A stretch of DNA of 52,277 nucleotides from Chloroflexota bacterium (GCA_016190895.1 JACPPR010000077.1:1-52277); one strand, 5' to 3'; numbered from the stretch's first letter, positions 35,031 to 44,991 are shown. The notes: generated by a model not told the origin, from the letters alone. Translations and numbers: made by a program.

Positions 35031-36689
35031 TCAGTCGAGCGGCTCGTATGATACTTTTTGTTTTCCGTTTTCCTGGAACAAGGCGATATGCTTCGCTCTT
35101 AGCTCGATGTCCGTACGAGCATAGTCAGTTATTCGGTAAAAACCCCTTGCTCCTTTTCGTTCCATAACGGCCTTAACCATCAGTTGGCAATACTTCAGCA
35201 AGTGCACTGCTTCGTTGGCTCTCAGCACTTCGTGAAGGTTATCCGCTCTTATTTCGCTGGCGAGGTCTTCGAGCTGTGTCAGCCTTTCCAAAGCAGTTTC
35301 CAGTCCTTTTACGCTCCGGTTATAACCCATATAACTTTTCATTACCTGGCGTATCAAATCTTCGAATTCCTTCGGAGTGTAGCCGGTATCTCTCTTCAGA
35401 GGCTGAAATATCCTGGCTTTCTCTTTGACCACGTCCCCGACTCTGACCTCCGGCAGCTTCTTGACACGGAGCGCCGCTTTGGCTGCTTCACTACCCGCTA
35501 CCAGGCCGCCGCACATAGCTGTGGATAGCATCCCTGAGAAGGGAAGGGCAAAAAGCCCCTTTAGATTAGACTCAAGATTTTCATCTACCCAAATGTTGCC
35601 GCCCCCGGAATACTCGCCAAGCTCGACTTCCAGCAGGTCTTTGCTGAGGTCTATCCCCCGCTGCTTGAGATAGTCTGAAAAAGTGTTCTTATCCACAGTG
35701 AGTAAGTTCTTTTCCAGATGTTTCAAATCACTCTCCGAAATATGTCTGACATCCACATAGAATGGCACCCTGCCCTCGGCTTCTTCCTGGCGCTGCCCGG
35801 AGATGTGGTATCCCCTGGGGGCTTTCTCCCCGAGGGCATGATATTTCTCCATAAACTTCTCACCGAGCACATTAACCATGAAACCGCCCATGCCGGCAAA
35901 AGCGTTCATTGCCGGGGCGCCGAAGCCCTTAGGCATCGTGGTGGCGACACATTTTTCCAGATTAACGACCTTGGCGCCGGCTTCGTAGGCAACCACGAGT
36001 TGTGTGCCGGTATTATAAGGAGATTGCCAGATATTAAACGGGTTGTCTGTGGAATTGGTCGACCATCTTGACTGGTGAGCGCCCATAGCAAGCACCACGA
36101 TCTTGCCCCGGAAGATGTAAAGCTCGCCGTTCTTGATATTAAAACCTACCGCCCCGGCCACCCTGCCATTGTTAATCAGGAGCCTGGTTACCATGACGTG
36201 CTCGATTACGTTGGCGCCGGCCTGGCGGACTTTTTCCGCCATCTTTCGTTTTACGTGGACGCCATCTTTCATCATCATGTGCCAGGGGCCAGGAGTCCCA
36301 AGAGCCTGCGTTCGCCAGTACTGCCCGTCCTCGGTCTTGTAGAAGTCTATGCCCATATCTTCCATTCGCTTGACCATTGGACCGACCACTGTGGTAAACG
36401 CTTTCTCGACAAGTCGCCTGCCCGCACCCCAGCCCGGGCCGGCGTAGAAATTCGTAGCTGCTTCATCGGAGTCCCAATCCGGGCCGGTATTGAGATGGGC
36501 TGCGAAGTGGTCCTGTCCGCCCCCACAGCACCCGCTGCTATCGATTTGACCCTTTTCTACGATGGTGACCTCTGCCCCCTGTTCCCGGGCTCCTATCGCC
36601 GCCAGGCAACCGGCAGCGCCGGCCCCCAAAATCAGGACATCGGTCTCGGTCACGTGTGGCGCCAGTTTGTTTAGTTCCAGCTTTGTCAT
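35031..36689 (-). CDS. FAD-dependent oxidoreductase, AprA / fumarate reductase-like
   Basis: 552-residue flavoprotein of the succinate dehydrogenase/fumarate reductase/AprA superfamily. The N-terminal Rossmann motif is DVLILGAGAAGCLAAIGA with VEKGQIDSSG after it. The capping domain is in the middle, and LFALPFSGMLSTAMCGGLVAGSEAA is the second FAD contact region. A helical C-terminal domain follows. The pairing with an AprB-like ferredoxin argues for an AprAB-type complex, but no other sulfate-reduction gene is here, so the substrate is open. It ends in TGA. The ferredoxin and selenoprotein 5 follow closely, probably as one operon starting here. Confidence 0.85.
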   Translation of the reverse strand: MTKLELNKLAPHVTETDVLILGAGAAGCLAAIGAREQGAEVTIVEKGQIDSSGCCGGGQDHFAAHLNTGPDWDSDEAATNFYAGPGWGAGRRLVEKAFTTVVGPMVKRMEDMGIDFYKTEDGQYWRTQALGTPGPWHMMMKDGVHVKRKMAEKVRQAGANVIEHVMVTRLLINNGRVAGAVGFNIKNGELYIFRGKIVVLAMGAHQSRWSTNSTDNPFNIWQSPYNTGTQLVVAYEAGAKVVNLEKCVATTMPKGFGAPAMNAFAGMGGFMVNVLGEKFMEKYHALGEKAPRGYHISGQRQEEAEGRVPFYVDVRHISESDLKHLEKNLLTVDKNTFSDYLKQRGIDLSKDLLEVELGEYSGGGNIWVDENLESNLKGLFALPFSGMLSTAMCGGLVAGSEAAKAALRVKKLPEVRVGDVVKEKARIFQPLKRDTGYTPKEFEDLIRQVMKSYMGYNRSVKGLETALERLTQLEDLASEIRADNLHEVLRANEAVHLLKYCQLMVKAVMERKGARGFYRITDYARTDIELRAKHIALFQENGKQKVSYEPLD

Positions 36690-36813
36690 TTTTCAGGCTC
36701 CTATTCGTCAAATGTGGAATTGGCCGTTAACAGGCTGGTGAGCTTTTGGTAGGACTACTACCTTTATCGTATAAAATAACCTTGATGGCTGTCAACCCAG
36801 CACTGTGGCAAAT

Positions 36814-36841
36814 CTCCCTAACTGCCAAAGCAGTTAGGGAG
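36814..36841 (-). terminator. Stem-loop between the DUF411 remnant and the AprA-like gene
   Basis: Perfect 12-nt arms (CTCCCTAACTGC) around a 4-nt loop. No strong T run follows on the minus strand, so it may terminate weakly or attenuate. It splits the long minus-strand cluster into an upstream part and the flavoprotein-ferredoxin-selenoprotein 5 unit. Confidence 0.5.
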
Positions 36842-36854
36842 GACGAACTTAATA

Positions 36855-37425
36855 TCAGGGCATTGCTGTTTTTGCGGATAAAGTCATAAACTCTGAGACT
36901 TGTCCGTCATCTCCAGCATGGATAACGAAAGGCTCTGTCTGGCGGCCAGCCATTCCCGGTGCCCCTGAAGGCATCCCCGGTAAGACGATTCCATCTATGG
37001 CGGGCCTTTCTTTCAGCAATTTAACTACCGCTTCGACCGGAACTGACCCTCGACAAAGTAACCGCCGACGACGATAATATGACAACTCCGCATCTCCTGT
37101 GGAACCGGGTATTTTTCTCTTAGAGGATTGCGTACATGATATAACTACCTTCGACTTGAAAACCTGCATTTTCAAGATAGGCCATATATTGGGAACAGCA
37201 CTTACATCCCGGCAGTTTATAAACTGTAAGTGGAATGAGAGCCGCCGGCGGATTGGCGACAGTAGTTTTCACGTTAGCAGCTGTTGGCGTGCTTGAACAA
37301 CCAAGCAGAGCTAGAGCAGCTATGAGGGCCACAGTGACGGTAGTGGCTCTAAATACGCCCGGCGCCTGCTTAACTAAACGAGAGGTAACGTCTAAGCTAA
37401 GAGAATTAGCCAATAACTCCCTCAT
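36855..37425 (-). pseudogene. DUF411 metal-binding-like lipoprotein, two frameshifts
   Basis: Three frames together encode a DUF411 protein. The N-terminal part (37425 to ~37122) has a signal with lipobox ALLGCSS and the motif VYKLPGCKCCSQYMAYLENAGF. A short middle part near 37040-37125 reads REKYPVPQEMRSCH and VVGGYFVEG. The C-terminal part reads SVPVEAVVKLLKERP, VLPGMPSGAPGM. Two indels (near 37122 and 37050) break it. DUF411 proteins are small periplasmic proteins linked to copper or other metals. The start overlaps the last 20 bp of CoA transferase A. Confidence 0.75.
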
Positions 37426-38575
37426 TTACCAGTTCGGCGATGTCTTCGTTTGACAGGCCAAGGATATCTTTGAATACATAATCGTTATGTTCGCCTAATA
37501 GCGGGCCTCGCCGCAGTTCATAGGGTGTTTTTGATAGTAGAAAATGAGGCCCGGGAGGGGCACGGTATTTTCCCCCTCCGCCCGGACGGTCAAGCTCCCG
37601 GAAGAAGTTGCGGTACTTCAGGTGAGGGTCTTTGTCCATCTGGTCTTCAATCGTCTCTACCGCCCCGGCTGCCACGCCGGCTGCCTGCATCGAGTTCATC
37701 ACCTCTTCCGCCGGGCGGTTAATTGTCCACTCACTTACCAGTTTGTCCAGTTCCTCTTCATTGTCCTTTCGGGCGAGCACAGTGCTGAACCTGGGATTCT
37801 TGGCCAGCGCGGGATTACCGATAACTTTACAGAAGCTCTGCCACTCCTCGTCCGTGAATACGGCAATGGCACACCACCTATCCTCGCCTTGACAACGATA
37901 GGCGTTATGAGGGGCAGCACTAGCATATTTATTCCCCATGCGGTTGGCTACCTGCCTATTGACCACACAATCAAGGATAGCGGGGGCCATGAATTGTGCG
38001 CCAGCTTCACACTGGGACATATCGAGGTATTGTCCTTTGCCCGTCTGACTCCGGTATTCAAGAGCAGCCAGAATAGCGATAATGTTATAGCGGGGGGCGA
38101 CGAAATCGGTATATGGGCCCACCCATCCCGGCTCACGGTCCGGCCAGCCCGTAATCTGATTAATGCCTGTTAAAGCTGCCAATTGGTGCCCGAAGGCGGC
38201 ATGGCTGGCGTATGGTCCCGTCTGCCCTTGCATGCAGGAACTGAGCATGATGATATCGGGCTTGATTTTCTTCAGGTCTTCATAGCCCAGTCCCCTTCTA
38301 TTCAGTGTTCCGGGAGCGTGGTTTTCTACCACAATATCGGATTGGGCAACCAATCTGTGAGCTAACTCTAATCCTTTTGGAGAAGTAAAATTAAGAGTAA
38401 TACTGAGTTTACTGGTGTCCGTGTGCGAAAGATTAACTGCGCCACCCCTGGCTCTACCCCTTGTTTCAATCTTAATTACCTCGGCACCAAGGTCAGAGAG
38501 TCCCTTGGTGGTTAGAGGACCGGTAACGAACGTGGTGACATCGACAACTCTTACGCCCCCAAGCAGTTTGCCCAT
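37406..38575 (-). CDS. CaiB/BaiF (class III) CoA transferase A
   Basis: 389-residue family III CoA transferase, moving CoA between carboxylic acids. Motifs are VRVVDVTTFVTGPLTTKGLSDLGAEVIKIE (named region), VVENHAPGTLNRRGLGYEDLK, SSCMQGQTGPYASHAAFGHQ, the catalytic Asp region PYTDFVAPRYNIIAILAAL, and C-terminal PLLGEHN. It lies 25 bp downstream of CoA transferase B, third of a three-gene run. The substrates are unknown. Confidence 0.9.
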   Translation of the reverse strand: MGKLLGGVRVVDVTTFVTGPLTTKGLSDLGAEVIKIETRGRARGGAVNLSHTDTSKLSITLNFTSPKGLELAHRLVAQSDIVVENHAPGTLNRRGLGYEDLKKIKPDIIMLSSCMQGQTGPYASHAAFGHQLAALTGINQITGWPDREPGWVGPYTDFVAPRYNIIAILAALEYRSQTGKGQYLDMSQCEAGAQFMAPAILDCVVNRQVANRMGNKYASAAPHNAYRCQGEDRWCAIAVFTDEEWQSFCKVIGNPALAKNPRFSTVLARKDNEEELDKLVSEWTINRPAEEVMNSMQAAGVAAGAVETIEDQMDKDPHLKYRNFFRELDRPGGGGKYRAPPGPHFLLSKTPYELRRGPLLGEHNDYVFKDILGLSNEDIAELVNEGVIG

Positions 38576-38600
38576 CTTCTTCTCCTTTTTATGAGCTTGC

Positions 38601-39845
38601 CTAGATAACCCCGCCTTCTTTCAGTATCACCAATTGTTCTCTTGTGATACCTAACTCCTTCTCGTAAATCTCCTGATTATGTTCCCCGATAAGCGGAGCA
38701 CGGCGTGATATCCTGGGGGGAATCTCCGAAGAGATGCCAAAGCCACCGGGGTAGGTAATTCTGATACCTAGTTCAGCGTGCTCCACGTCTACCCAGAATT
38801 CTCTGGCGATAAGCTGAGGATTTTCTAGCATGTCAGCAGTAGTGGCTACGGGGTAGAGCATAATCTGGCGCATTACAGCCCCATCGAGAAGCTCGGCTTT
38901 AGTGTGAGACATAAAAAACCGGCCGGTCGGTTCCTCTATTTGGTCAACGACCTCCTGAGGCGCTTGGGCAAAATCAGGTCTATTCCAATCGAAGCCCTTT
39001 ACCACATCGTTTGTAAATCCCTCGCTCTCCATCCACCCGACAAGTGGTAAGCCGGGCGTGTTACCACCGTAAGCCCAGGAGACCCAACCATCCTTGCAGG
39101 GCCACAATTGTTTTGCCTTGTGGGCAGAATTCGGAGACTCGTGTCCTCGCCACTGGAGAGGGGTCTTCCTTATATCCCAAGCAGTTGTAGTAGAGATGGG
39201 AGTATTTTGAGCGGCAGACTCAAAGATTGAGACATCAACCTGCTGTCCCTCACCTGTCTTCCGCCTGTGGTAGAGCGCAGCCAATGCTCCCATAGCGCCA
39301 TCGGCTCCCGTATGAAGGTACGCCTGGGAATGATGGCTTATCCGAACCGGAGGACGGTCGATATCGCTAAACAGCGCCATCTCTCCCCCCATTGCCCAGG
39401 CGACGATATCGGCTGTCTTCCAGTCTCGATAAGGGCCTGTCTGCCCAAAAGGAGTAATTGAAACCAGAATTACCGCGGGATTAATTTTCTCCAGGGCAGA
39501 GTACCCCAGACCAAGCGTATCCAGGTAGCCCGGCGGAAAGGACTCGATGACGAAGTCAGCATTCTTGACCAACTTCTTGAAGATTTCCTTGCCATCGGCC
39601 GACTCGATATTTAGGGTGATTCCCCGCTTGCTCGTATTCAGTGCAAACCAGAAGAGGCTCTTTTCCGGGTCAGGCTCGTTATGATAGAAGGGGCCTATGC
39701 TCCGTGCCGGGTCACCAGCCGGCCTCTCAATCTTGATGACATCGGCGCCCAGGTCTCCCAGTATTTTACCGCAGAGCAGCCCTTTCTCATCCGTCAAGTC
39801 CAGGGCTCGGTACGGCCTGAGCATACCCTCTCTCTTATCTGCCAT
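38601..39845 (-). CDS. CaiB/BaiF (class III) CoA transferase B
   Basis: 414 residues with the same fold and order: YRALDLTDEKGLLCGKILGDLGADVIKIE (region), VIESFPPGYLDTLGLGYSAL, SITPFGQTGPY, the catalytic Asp region HTGADGAMGALAALYHRR, and PLIGEHNQEIY. It lies between copies A and C (gaps 25 and 60 bp). Divergence from its neighbours suggests a different acyl donor or acceptor, not a recent duplication. Confidence 0.9.
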   Translation of the reverse strand: MADKREGMLRPYRALDLTDEKGLLCGKILGDLGADVIKIERPAGDPARSIGPFYHNEPDPEKSLFWFALNTSKRGITLNIESADGKEIFKKLVKNADFVIESFPPGYLDTLGLGYSALEKINPAVILVSITPFGQTGPYRDWKTADIVAWAMGGEMALFSDIDRPPVRISHHSQAYLHTGADGAMGALAALYHRRKTGEGQQVDVSIFESAAQNTPISTTTAWDIRKTPLQWRGHESPNSAHKAKQLWPCKDGWVSWAYGGNTPGLPLVGWMESEGFTNDVVKGFDWNRPDFAQAPQEVVDQIEEPTGRFFMSHTKAELLDGAVMRQIMLYPVATTADMLENPQLIAREFWVDVEHAELGIRITYPGGFGISSEIPPRISRRAPLIGEHNQEIYEKELGITREQLVILKEGGVI

Positions 39846-39905
39846 TCTTTTCTGTCCCCTTATAGAAATACCTTTGTGGCTTCTTAAATGATTACTTCTG
39901 TTAGT

Positions 39906-41123
39906 TTATAGAATGACCCTTTGCTGTTTTAAAACGGCAATATCTTCCCAGCTATATCCAAGTTGCAGAAGAACCTCTTCGGTATTCTGGCCTATTTCAG
40001 GCGCTGGACCTCTCACTGCCGCAGGATTCTGCCGGAACTTAACCGGGCTGGCTACTACCTTCATCTGCCCATCGGGATGATTCAAGTCGACAAAAAAGTC
40101 ATTGGCCAAGGCTTGAGGGTCAGCGATAACCTCGTCAGGGGTCTGGATCCGGCCATAGATGCAACCTTGTTCCCGAAGGCGTCGCTCCCATTCTTCTCTA
40201 TTCTTGGAAGCGAAAATGTCATCGAGAAGGCGAATCAGTTCCTGGCAATTTTCTCTTCGTTTGCTCATGTCGACAAACCGAAGGTCATTTTCCAGTTCCG
40301 GTCTTTCTATGGCTCGACAGACATTGGGCCAATATGCGTCGGACTGGGTCATTCCGAGCTGAAGCCACCGGTCGCCCTTAGTACGATAGCTGTTCCATAT
40401 GGGATTTTGCGCCTTGGTGCGGTCATCTTTGTTCGGTGATGTGCCTACAAGAGCGCTCTCGATATCAACGGCAAGAGTCCACACCGCAGAATGATATAAA
40501 GAGAATTCTAGCTCCTGTCCTTTACCCGTCTTCTCCCTATGTAGCAGCGCAGCCAAGACACCAGCGACGACATGCGGTGCGGCTGTTCTGTCGCCCATAC
40601 CTCCACGCTGCGCAGGCGGGGGGCTTCCCGGTTCGCCTATCAAATACTGCATGCCGGAGCGAGCCCAGGACGCGGTATTATCAAAGCCTGGCTCGTCTTT
40701 ATCAGGTCCCACCGTACCATAACCGCTAAGAAAGGCATAAATAAGTCCAGAATTGATCCGGCTAAGAGTGTCATAGTCCAACCCGAGTTTCTGAATTGCA
40801 TCTAGCTGATAGTTAGACATGAAAACGTCAGCCCCTTTGATAAGTTTATAAAAGATGTCTCTACCCGAGTTCTTTTTCAGGTCCAGCGCTAGACTCTTCT
40901 TGTTCCTATTGATTAGTTGGACTCCCCAATTCACTTCAGTATTACCGAGTCTTGTTGTTCTGCCAGCCCCGCCGGCCCTCCCTGTCCCACGATACATGTC
41001 CCCGGTTAGAGGTTCGACTTTGAGCACCTCAGCTCCCCAGTCAGCCATCCAGACACTAGCAGCTGGAATTGCCACCATATGCTCAACGGCAACTACCTTT
41101 AAGCCTTCAAGTACACCTGACAT
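39906..41123 (-). CDS. CaiB/BaiF (class III) CoA transferase C
   Basis: 405 residues: LKVVAVEHMVAIPAASVWMADWGAEVLKVE (region), VFMSNYQLDAIQKLGLDYDTL, FLSGYGTVGPDKDEPGFD, the Asp in GMGDRTAAPHVVAGVLAAL, and the C-terminal IGQNTEEVLLQLGYSWEDI. It is first of the three and starts 20 bp downstream of binding protein 2, which suggests that uptake and activation of one ligand are co-expressed. Confidence 0.9.
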   Translation of the reverse strand: MSGVLEGLKVVAVEHMVAIPAASVWMADWGAEVLKVEPLTGDMYRGTGRAGGAGRTTRLGNTEVNWGVQLINRNKKSLALDLKKNSGRDIFYKLIKGADVFMSNYQLDAIQKLGLDYDTLSRINSGLIYAFLSGYGTVGPDKDEPGFDNTASWARSGMQYLIGEPGSPPPAQRGGMGDRTAAPHVVAGVLAALLHREKTGKGQELEFSLYHSAVWTLAVDIESALVGTSPNKDDRTKAQNPIWNSYRTKGDRWLQLGMTQSDAYWPNVCRAIERPELENDLRFVDMSKRRENCQELIRLLDDIFASKNREEWERRLREQGCIYGRIQTPDEVIADPQALANDFFVDLNHPDGQMKVVASPVKFRQNPAAVRGPAPEIGQNTEEVLLQLGYSWEDIAVLKQQRVIL

Positions 41124-41142
41124 CTTGTCCTCTCTTTGTGAT

Positions 41143-43005
41143 TTAGTAACCCATCTTTCTTTTCATCTCCTGGTCTATCCAGACCCACTGAGACCAGCGT
41201 ATGTTGATGTAACCCATAAATTGTTCACCGGAGTAGTTCTTTACCCAGGGCCACCAGAAAGAGTAAGTAGGGGCACTCGGGACCGGGATGGCGTACACCT
41301 GATCGAGGATATAGTTCATAATCAGGTCTCTCATTAACCTCTCGGCTTCGACTATATCTGTATTAGCAGCTTTTCGTACATTTGCCATTGATTTGTCGAT
41401 GAAGGGGTCGTGAATATTGGAGACGTTCGGGTAACCTTCCCCAAAAAACGTTGGTAATGTGTAAAATGCGCCATAGGGATTCCAGCCACTAACCGTCATT
41501 GATTCGTGTTCATTCTTGTTAACTATCGCCGATATGGCGCCAGCCTCCCTGATATCAAGCCTCAGTTCAATGCCCACCTTAGCCCACATATCCTTATACA
41601 CCGAATAGTAATCGGCCTGGCTTGCAGTTAAAAGTACTGAGGTCTTGAACCCGTTGGGATAACCGGCTTCTTTGAGTAACTGCTTCGCTTTCTCGGGATT
41701 ATAAACATAAAGCTCTTTGACAGATGCCGGCACTTCCGAACTACTAGGGTCGACATAGAGCGGTGCGTACGCCTTCGTATAATTAAACGGGAAAGTATTG
41801 ATTTGACCGAGACCACCATTCAAATTCTTGCGTATTGATTCCAGGTCGATGCTCATAATCATCGCACGGCGAACCCGGACATCATTAAAAGGCGGTTTGT
41901 CTATCCGGATGTGGGTAGGTCCGCCCTGGGCCGGGACTTCTATTTCCTTTAGCGAAGGATTCGTCTTCCTCATCTGGGCGGCGTCTTCCCAGTTTAAGCC
42001 ATAGCCGGCGAACAGTGTGTCAAGCTTGCCTGTCCGCAGGGCAGCTTGCTGAGTGGATTTGTCGGGTACGATGAGAAACCTGACGCTATCAAGATATGGC
42101 AGCTGGTTACCCTTGCCTGGACCTACTGGGTCCTTCATCCAGTAGTTTGGGTTCTTGGTGAAAACTATCTGGCTACCAGCAACATAATCAGTAGGCATAA
42201 ATGCACCGGTACCAACGGCATTTTTCCAATTGTCCATGTTACCGTATTTCTTTATCACCTCTTGTGGCTGGATACCTGTTGAATCACCAAAACGGCTTAC
42301 AGCTGTCACCAGTGCATCAAGCCGAACTTTAACGGTAACCTCCCGAGGCCCGGTTTTAGTCAGGGTAGCAGTCCTCAGCTCGGGATTGGTTTTATAGAAA
42401 TAAGCTCCGGTGTCAGTAATGGTCCGATTCAAGTGGGCGATAACATCGTCCGCTGTTACTTCCCGCCCATTGACCAGACGGCTGGCTTCGCTAGCAGGAT
42501 TAAGAGCAAAGCGCACTCCAGGGCGAATCTGGTAAGTAATAGCTCCTTCAGCCTTACTTTCATCTATCGTCCACTTAGTGGCCTCAGCGACATAGCCTGT
42601 CTTGAAGGCAAAAAGGTCATCGCCGCGTAGGGTCCAATCGGTCTCACTGGTGCCATAGCCTCCAGCCGGCCCCTTTGCCCAGTCACCTGACCAGAGGGGT
42701 TCGACAGCTAAGGTGACAGGAGAAGCTCCGGGAGGACCCCAAATAGTATCGAATCTGGTTATGTCACCACTTACGAGGGTGGTAAGCGTTCCGCCATATT
42801 TGGGTGCCTCAGCGGGGGGCTTCAACGTCTCTTGCTGTGGTTTTTCCTCTACCGGTGCAGTTGGGGTAGTTACAACAGTTGGCGTGGTCGGGCTGGTTGT
42901 GGTGGCCGGGGTGGTCGGGGCTGTTGCAGGAGCACAGGCTGCCATCACCAGGGATAGTACCATTAGGACGCTCAGCACCAGCCATAGAATTTTCTTGTTC
43001 ATCAT
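41143..43005 (-). CDS. Family 5 solute-binding lipoprotein 2
   Basis: 620-residue exported lipoprotein. The signal is MNKKILWLVLSVLMVLSL then VMAACAPA, with lipid attached at that Cys. A long Thr/Pro linker follows, then PKYGGTLTTL and the SBP_bac_5 domain (VRFALNPASEASRLVNGREV, PPFNDVRVRRAMIMSID, YNPEKAKQLLKEAGYPNGFKT named as regions). The C-terminus WWPWVKNYSGEQ, RKMGY is shared with the other two copies. It binds an unknown organic solute outside the membrane. No ABC permease or ATPase gene is adjacent. Confidence 0.9.
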   Translation of the reverse strand: MMNKKILWLVLSVLMVLSLVMAACAPATAPTTPATTTSPTTPTVVTTPTAPVEEKPQQETLKPPAEAPKYGGTLTTLVSGDITRFDTIWGPPGASPVTLAVEPLWSGDWAKGPAGGYGTSETDWTLRGDDLFAFKTGYVAEATKWTIDESKAEGAITYQIRPGVRFALNPASEASRLVNGREVTADDVIAHLNRTITDTGAYFYKTNPELRTATLTKTGPREVTVKVRLDALVTAVSRFGDSTGIQPQEVIKKYGNMDNWKNAVGTGAFMPTDYVAGSQIVFTKNPNYWMKDPVGPGKGNQLPYLDSVRFLIVPDKSTQQAALRTGKLDTLFAGYGLNWEDAAQMRKTNPSLKEIEVPAQGGPTHIRIDKPPFNDVRVRRAMIMSIDLESIRKNLNGGLGQINTFPFNYTKAYAPLYVDPSSSEVPASVKELYVYNPEKAKQLLKEAGYPNGFKTSVLLTASQADYYSVYKDMWAKVGIELRLDIREAGAISAIVNKNEHESMTVSGWNPYGAFYTLPTFFGEGYPNVSNIHDPFIDKSMANVRKAANTDIVEAERLMRDLIMNYILDQVYAIPVPSAPTYSFWWPWVKNYSGEQFMGYINIRWSQWVWIDQEMKRKMGY

Positions 43006-43122
43006 TACCTCTTTCTTACCTCCGCTTATTTGGGAAACCTATTTCTATGAAATGTTTTCCCATGCCGAAAGCAATTATCGCCAGCATGGTTTAATCATCG
43101 TTAGGTAGAAAACCAAATGGGG

Positions 43123-44841
43123 CTAAGCATAAGGATTCTCTAATCTGACATCTATTAGCGCTGGTTTACCATTTCGCACCTGGGCAAGCCCATCTTTTAA
43201 GGCTGGCACTAAGTCTGATGGGTCCTCTACTGTGCGCCCCCAGGCACCACAGCCTTGAGCAATTACAGCGTAGTCAGGGGATGGTGAAATGTCTATACCC
43301 TCCCAAACGCCGGTCTTTTCCGAGTAGCTATCTTGACCGTATCCGCCTTGGAGGCTTGCCCTTATAGCATTGTACTGCCGGTTGTTGTATATGACGGATA
43401 AGAATGGAGCCTTGTAGACACCGGCCCCCCAAAGAGTGGCGATAGGACAACCAAAGACGAAACCTCCGTCTCCCATTAAGCTTAAGACCGTCTTGTCCGG
43501 GGCAGCTAACTTGGCTCCCAAAGCTGCTCCAAGAGGAAATCCCAGGCTAGCTCCGCCGCTACCGAACAGGGTGGCTGGCTTGTTTCGGGTTATGTTCCGT
43601 AAGCTCACCATCTCATGTAGGACAATGGTATTCTCATCGATTACTTCATTCACACAGTAACCGACCCACTCCGGAGAAATTGGCTTCTGATTTGCTTTAG
43701 CCAACGCCGAAGCTCGTTGCCTCTCTCGGGCCTGTTCATTTGAACTTTGTACCTGCTTAAACCGGGCTTGAGAACGGGTTTGCTGGCCCGGCGTCATCTT
43801 CCGGCGAATTATCTCATTCAAAGCAGGTAGCGCTTTGCTGGAATCGGCATTAATGAAAACATCCCCGGGAAAGACCCATAAGGGTATATCCTGCTTGATT
43901 GGGTCGATGCTGATGTGAATTATCTTGGCATCTGGCTTGGGTTTAGCCGCGCGAGGAATATAAGGTGTATCAGAATCAACCAACAGGATGGCATCGGCCT
44001 CCTGGAAGTATGGCTTAACAAAGCTGCTGCTACAAAGAGGATGGTTGCTGGGGAAATTCATCCTCACCATATCGGGCACCACTAATGCCCCTAAACTCTC
44101 CGCCAACTCTATAAGCGGCGTCACCGCTTGAGTATTTCTACCTGTATCCCCAACGATGATTAGAGGTTTTTCAGCCTGCAAGAGCATATCGGTTATTTCG
44201 GCTAGTTTGGTAGCATCAGCTTGTGGAGTCACCGCAGCAGCGTGTTTGGTTCTATCAGGAATAGTGACACCCTTAATCTTCTCCATAAGCAGCTCCCTCG
44301 GTAAGGTAAGATAGACCGGGCCGCACGGCTCGGTAGTGGCAACCTGAAAGGCACGCTGCATCACATGGTGAATACTGGCATTGCTGCGTAACTCATAGTC
44401 CCATTTTACGTAACCGCGTACTGTCCCTGCCTGGTCGAATTGCTCCTGTATCCATTGTATGCCCACCGAGCGTTCGCCTCGTATGTTCTGGTCGAAGTTT
44501 GAAGGAGTTCGTCCCGCACAGAAAATAACGCCTATTCGCCCGCGCTGAGCATTATGCAAGGCTCCCCCTGCTTGCAGCGTGCCGACATCTACATGTACCA
44601 GTACCACCTGGGGCCGTCCGGTGACCATGAAGTACCCATGAGCTGCAGCCATTGCTACGGACTCATCGAGGCATAGTATTACTTTCGGGGCGCGCTTGCC
44701 CAAGGCTCTAAACTTAGACAGAGCCTCCTGGATAGGAAAGGTGTCGGTACCGGGGTTCAGAAATATGTACTCTACCGCGTTGGCACTGAGTAGCTCTATA
44801 AAAGCTTCTGCGCCTTCATCGACTGGTATTATTGTCTCCAC
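43123..44841 (-). CDS. Thiamine diphosphate-dependent enzyme (acetolactate synthase / 2-oxoacid decarboxylase-like)
   Basis: About 572 residues with the three ThDP-enzyme domains. The N-terminal Pyr domain has FLNPGTDTFPIQEAL and the activating Glu in CLDESVAMAAAHGY. The middle domain has EKPLIIVGDTGRN. The C-terminal PP domain has the cofactor motif LMGDGGFVFG ending in VIYNNRQYNA. GTG 44841 was preferred, as AGAAAGG lies 7 nt before it; a GTG at 44883 without such a site is the alternative. Family members decarboxylate or carboligate 2-oxo acids or 2-hydroxyacyl-CoAs. With three CoA transferases downstream, an acyl-CoA substrate is plausible. Confidence 0.85.
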   Translation of the reverse strand: METIIPVDEGAEAFIELLSANAVEYIFLNPGTDTFPIQEALSKFRALGKRAPKVILCLDESVAMAAAHGYFMVTGRPQVVLVHVDVGTLQAGGALHNAQRGRIGVIFCAGRTPSNFDQNIRGERSVGIQWIQEQFDQAGTVRGYVKWDYELRSNASIHHVMQRAFQVATTEPCGPVYLTLPRELLMEKIKGVTIPDRTKHAAAVTPQADATKLAEITDMLLQAEKPLIIVGDTGRNTQAVTPLIELAESLGALVVPDMVRMNFPSNHPLCSSSFVKPYFQEADAILLVDSDTPYIPRAAKPKPDAKIIHISIDPIKQDIPLWVFPGDVFINADSSKALPALNEIIRRKMTPGQQTRSQARFKQVQSSNEQARERQRASALAKANQKPISPEWVGYCVNEVIDENTIVLHEMVSLRNITRNKPATLFGSGGASLGFPLGAALGAKLAAPDKTVLSLMGDGGFVFGCPIATLWGAGVYKAPFLSVIYNNRQYNAIRASLQGGYGQDSYSEKTGVWEGIDISPSPDYAVIAQGCGAWGRTVEDPSDLVPALKDGLAQVRNGKPALIDVRLENPYA

Positions 44842-44991
44842 GAACTGCCTTTCTGCCGAACTTCCGGCTGGTATAATCAACACATTAACTTAGCTGGATA
44901 TTTTGTGTCGGTTTCCACTGGAGGCCGACCCACCGGAGTTTTGAAGTTCCTCCGGCAGCAAGCTTCCAGTACCCGAGACGATTTCGTGACG

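Noticed and set aside
35031-36689. Calling the flavoprotein true adenylylsulfate reductase
   Set aside because: No sat, dsr or qmo genes are in view, the partner ferredoxin is far shorter than AprB, and the specific substrate residues could not be verified.
43123-44841. Calling the ThDP enzyme oxalyl-CoA decarboxylase because CoA transferases are adjacent
   Set aside because: General ThDP motifs are present but nothing specific to oxalyl-CoA decarboxylase could be confirmed by eye.
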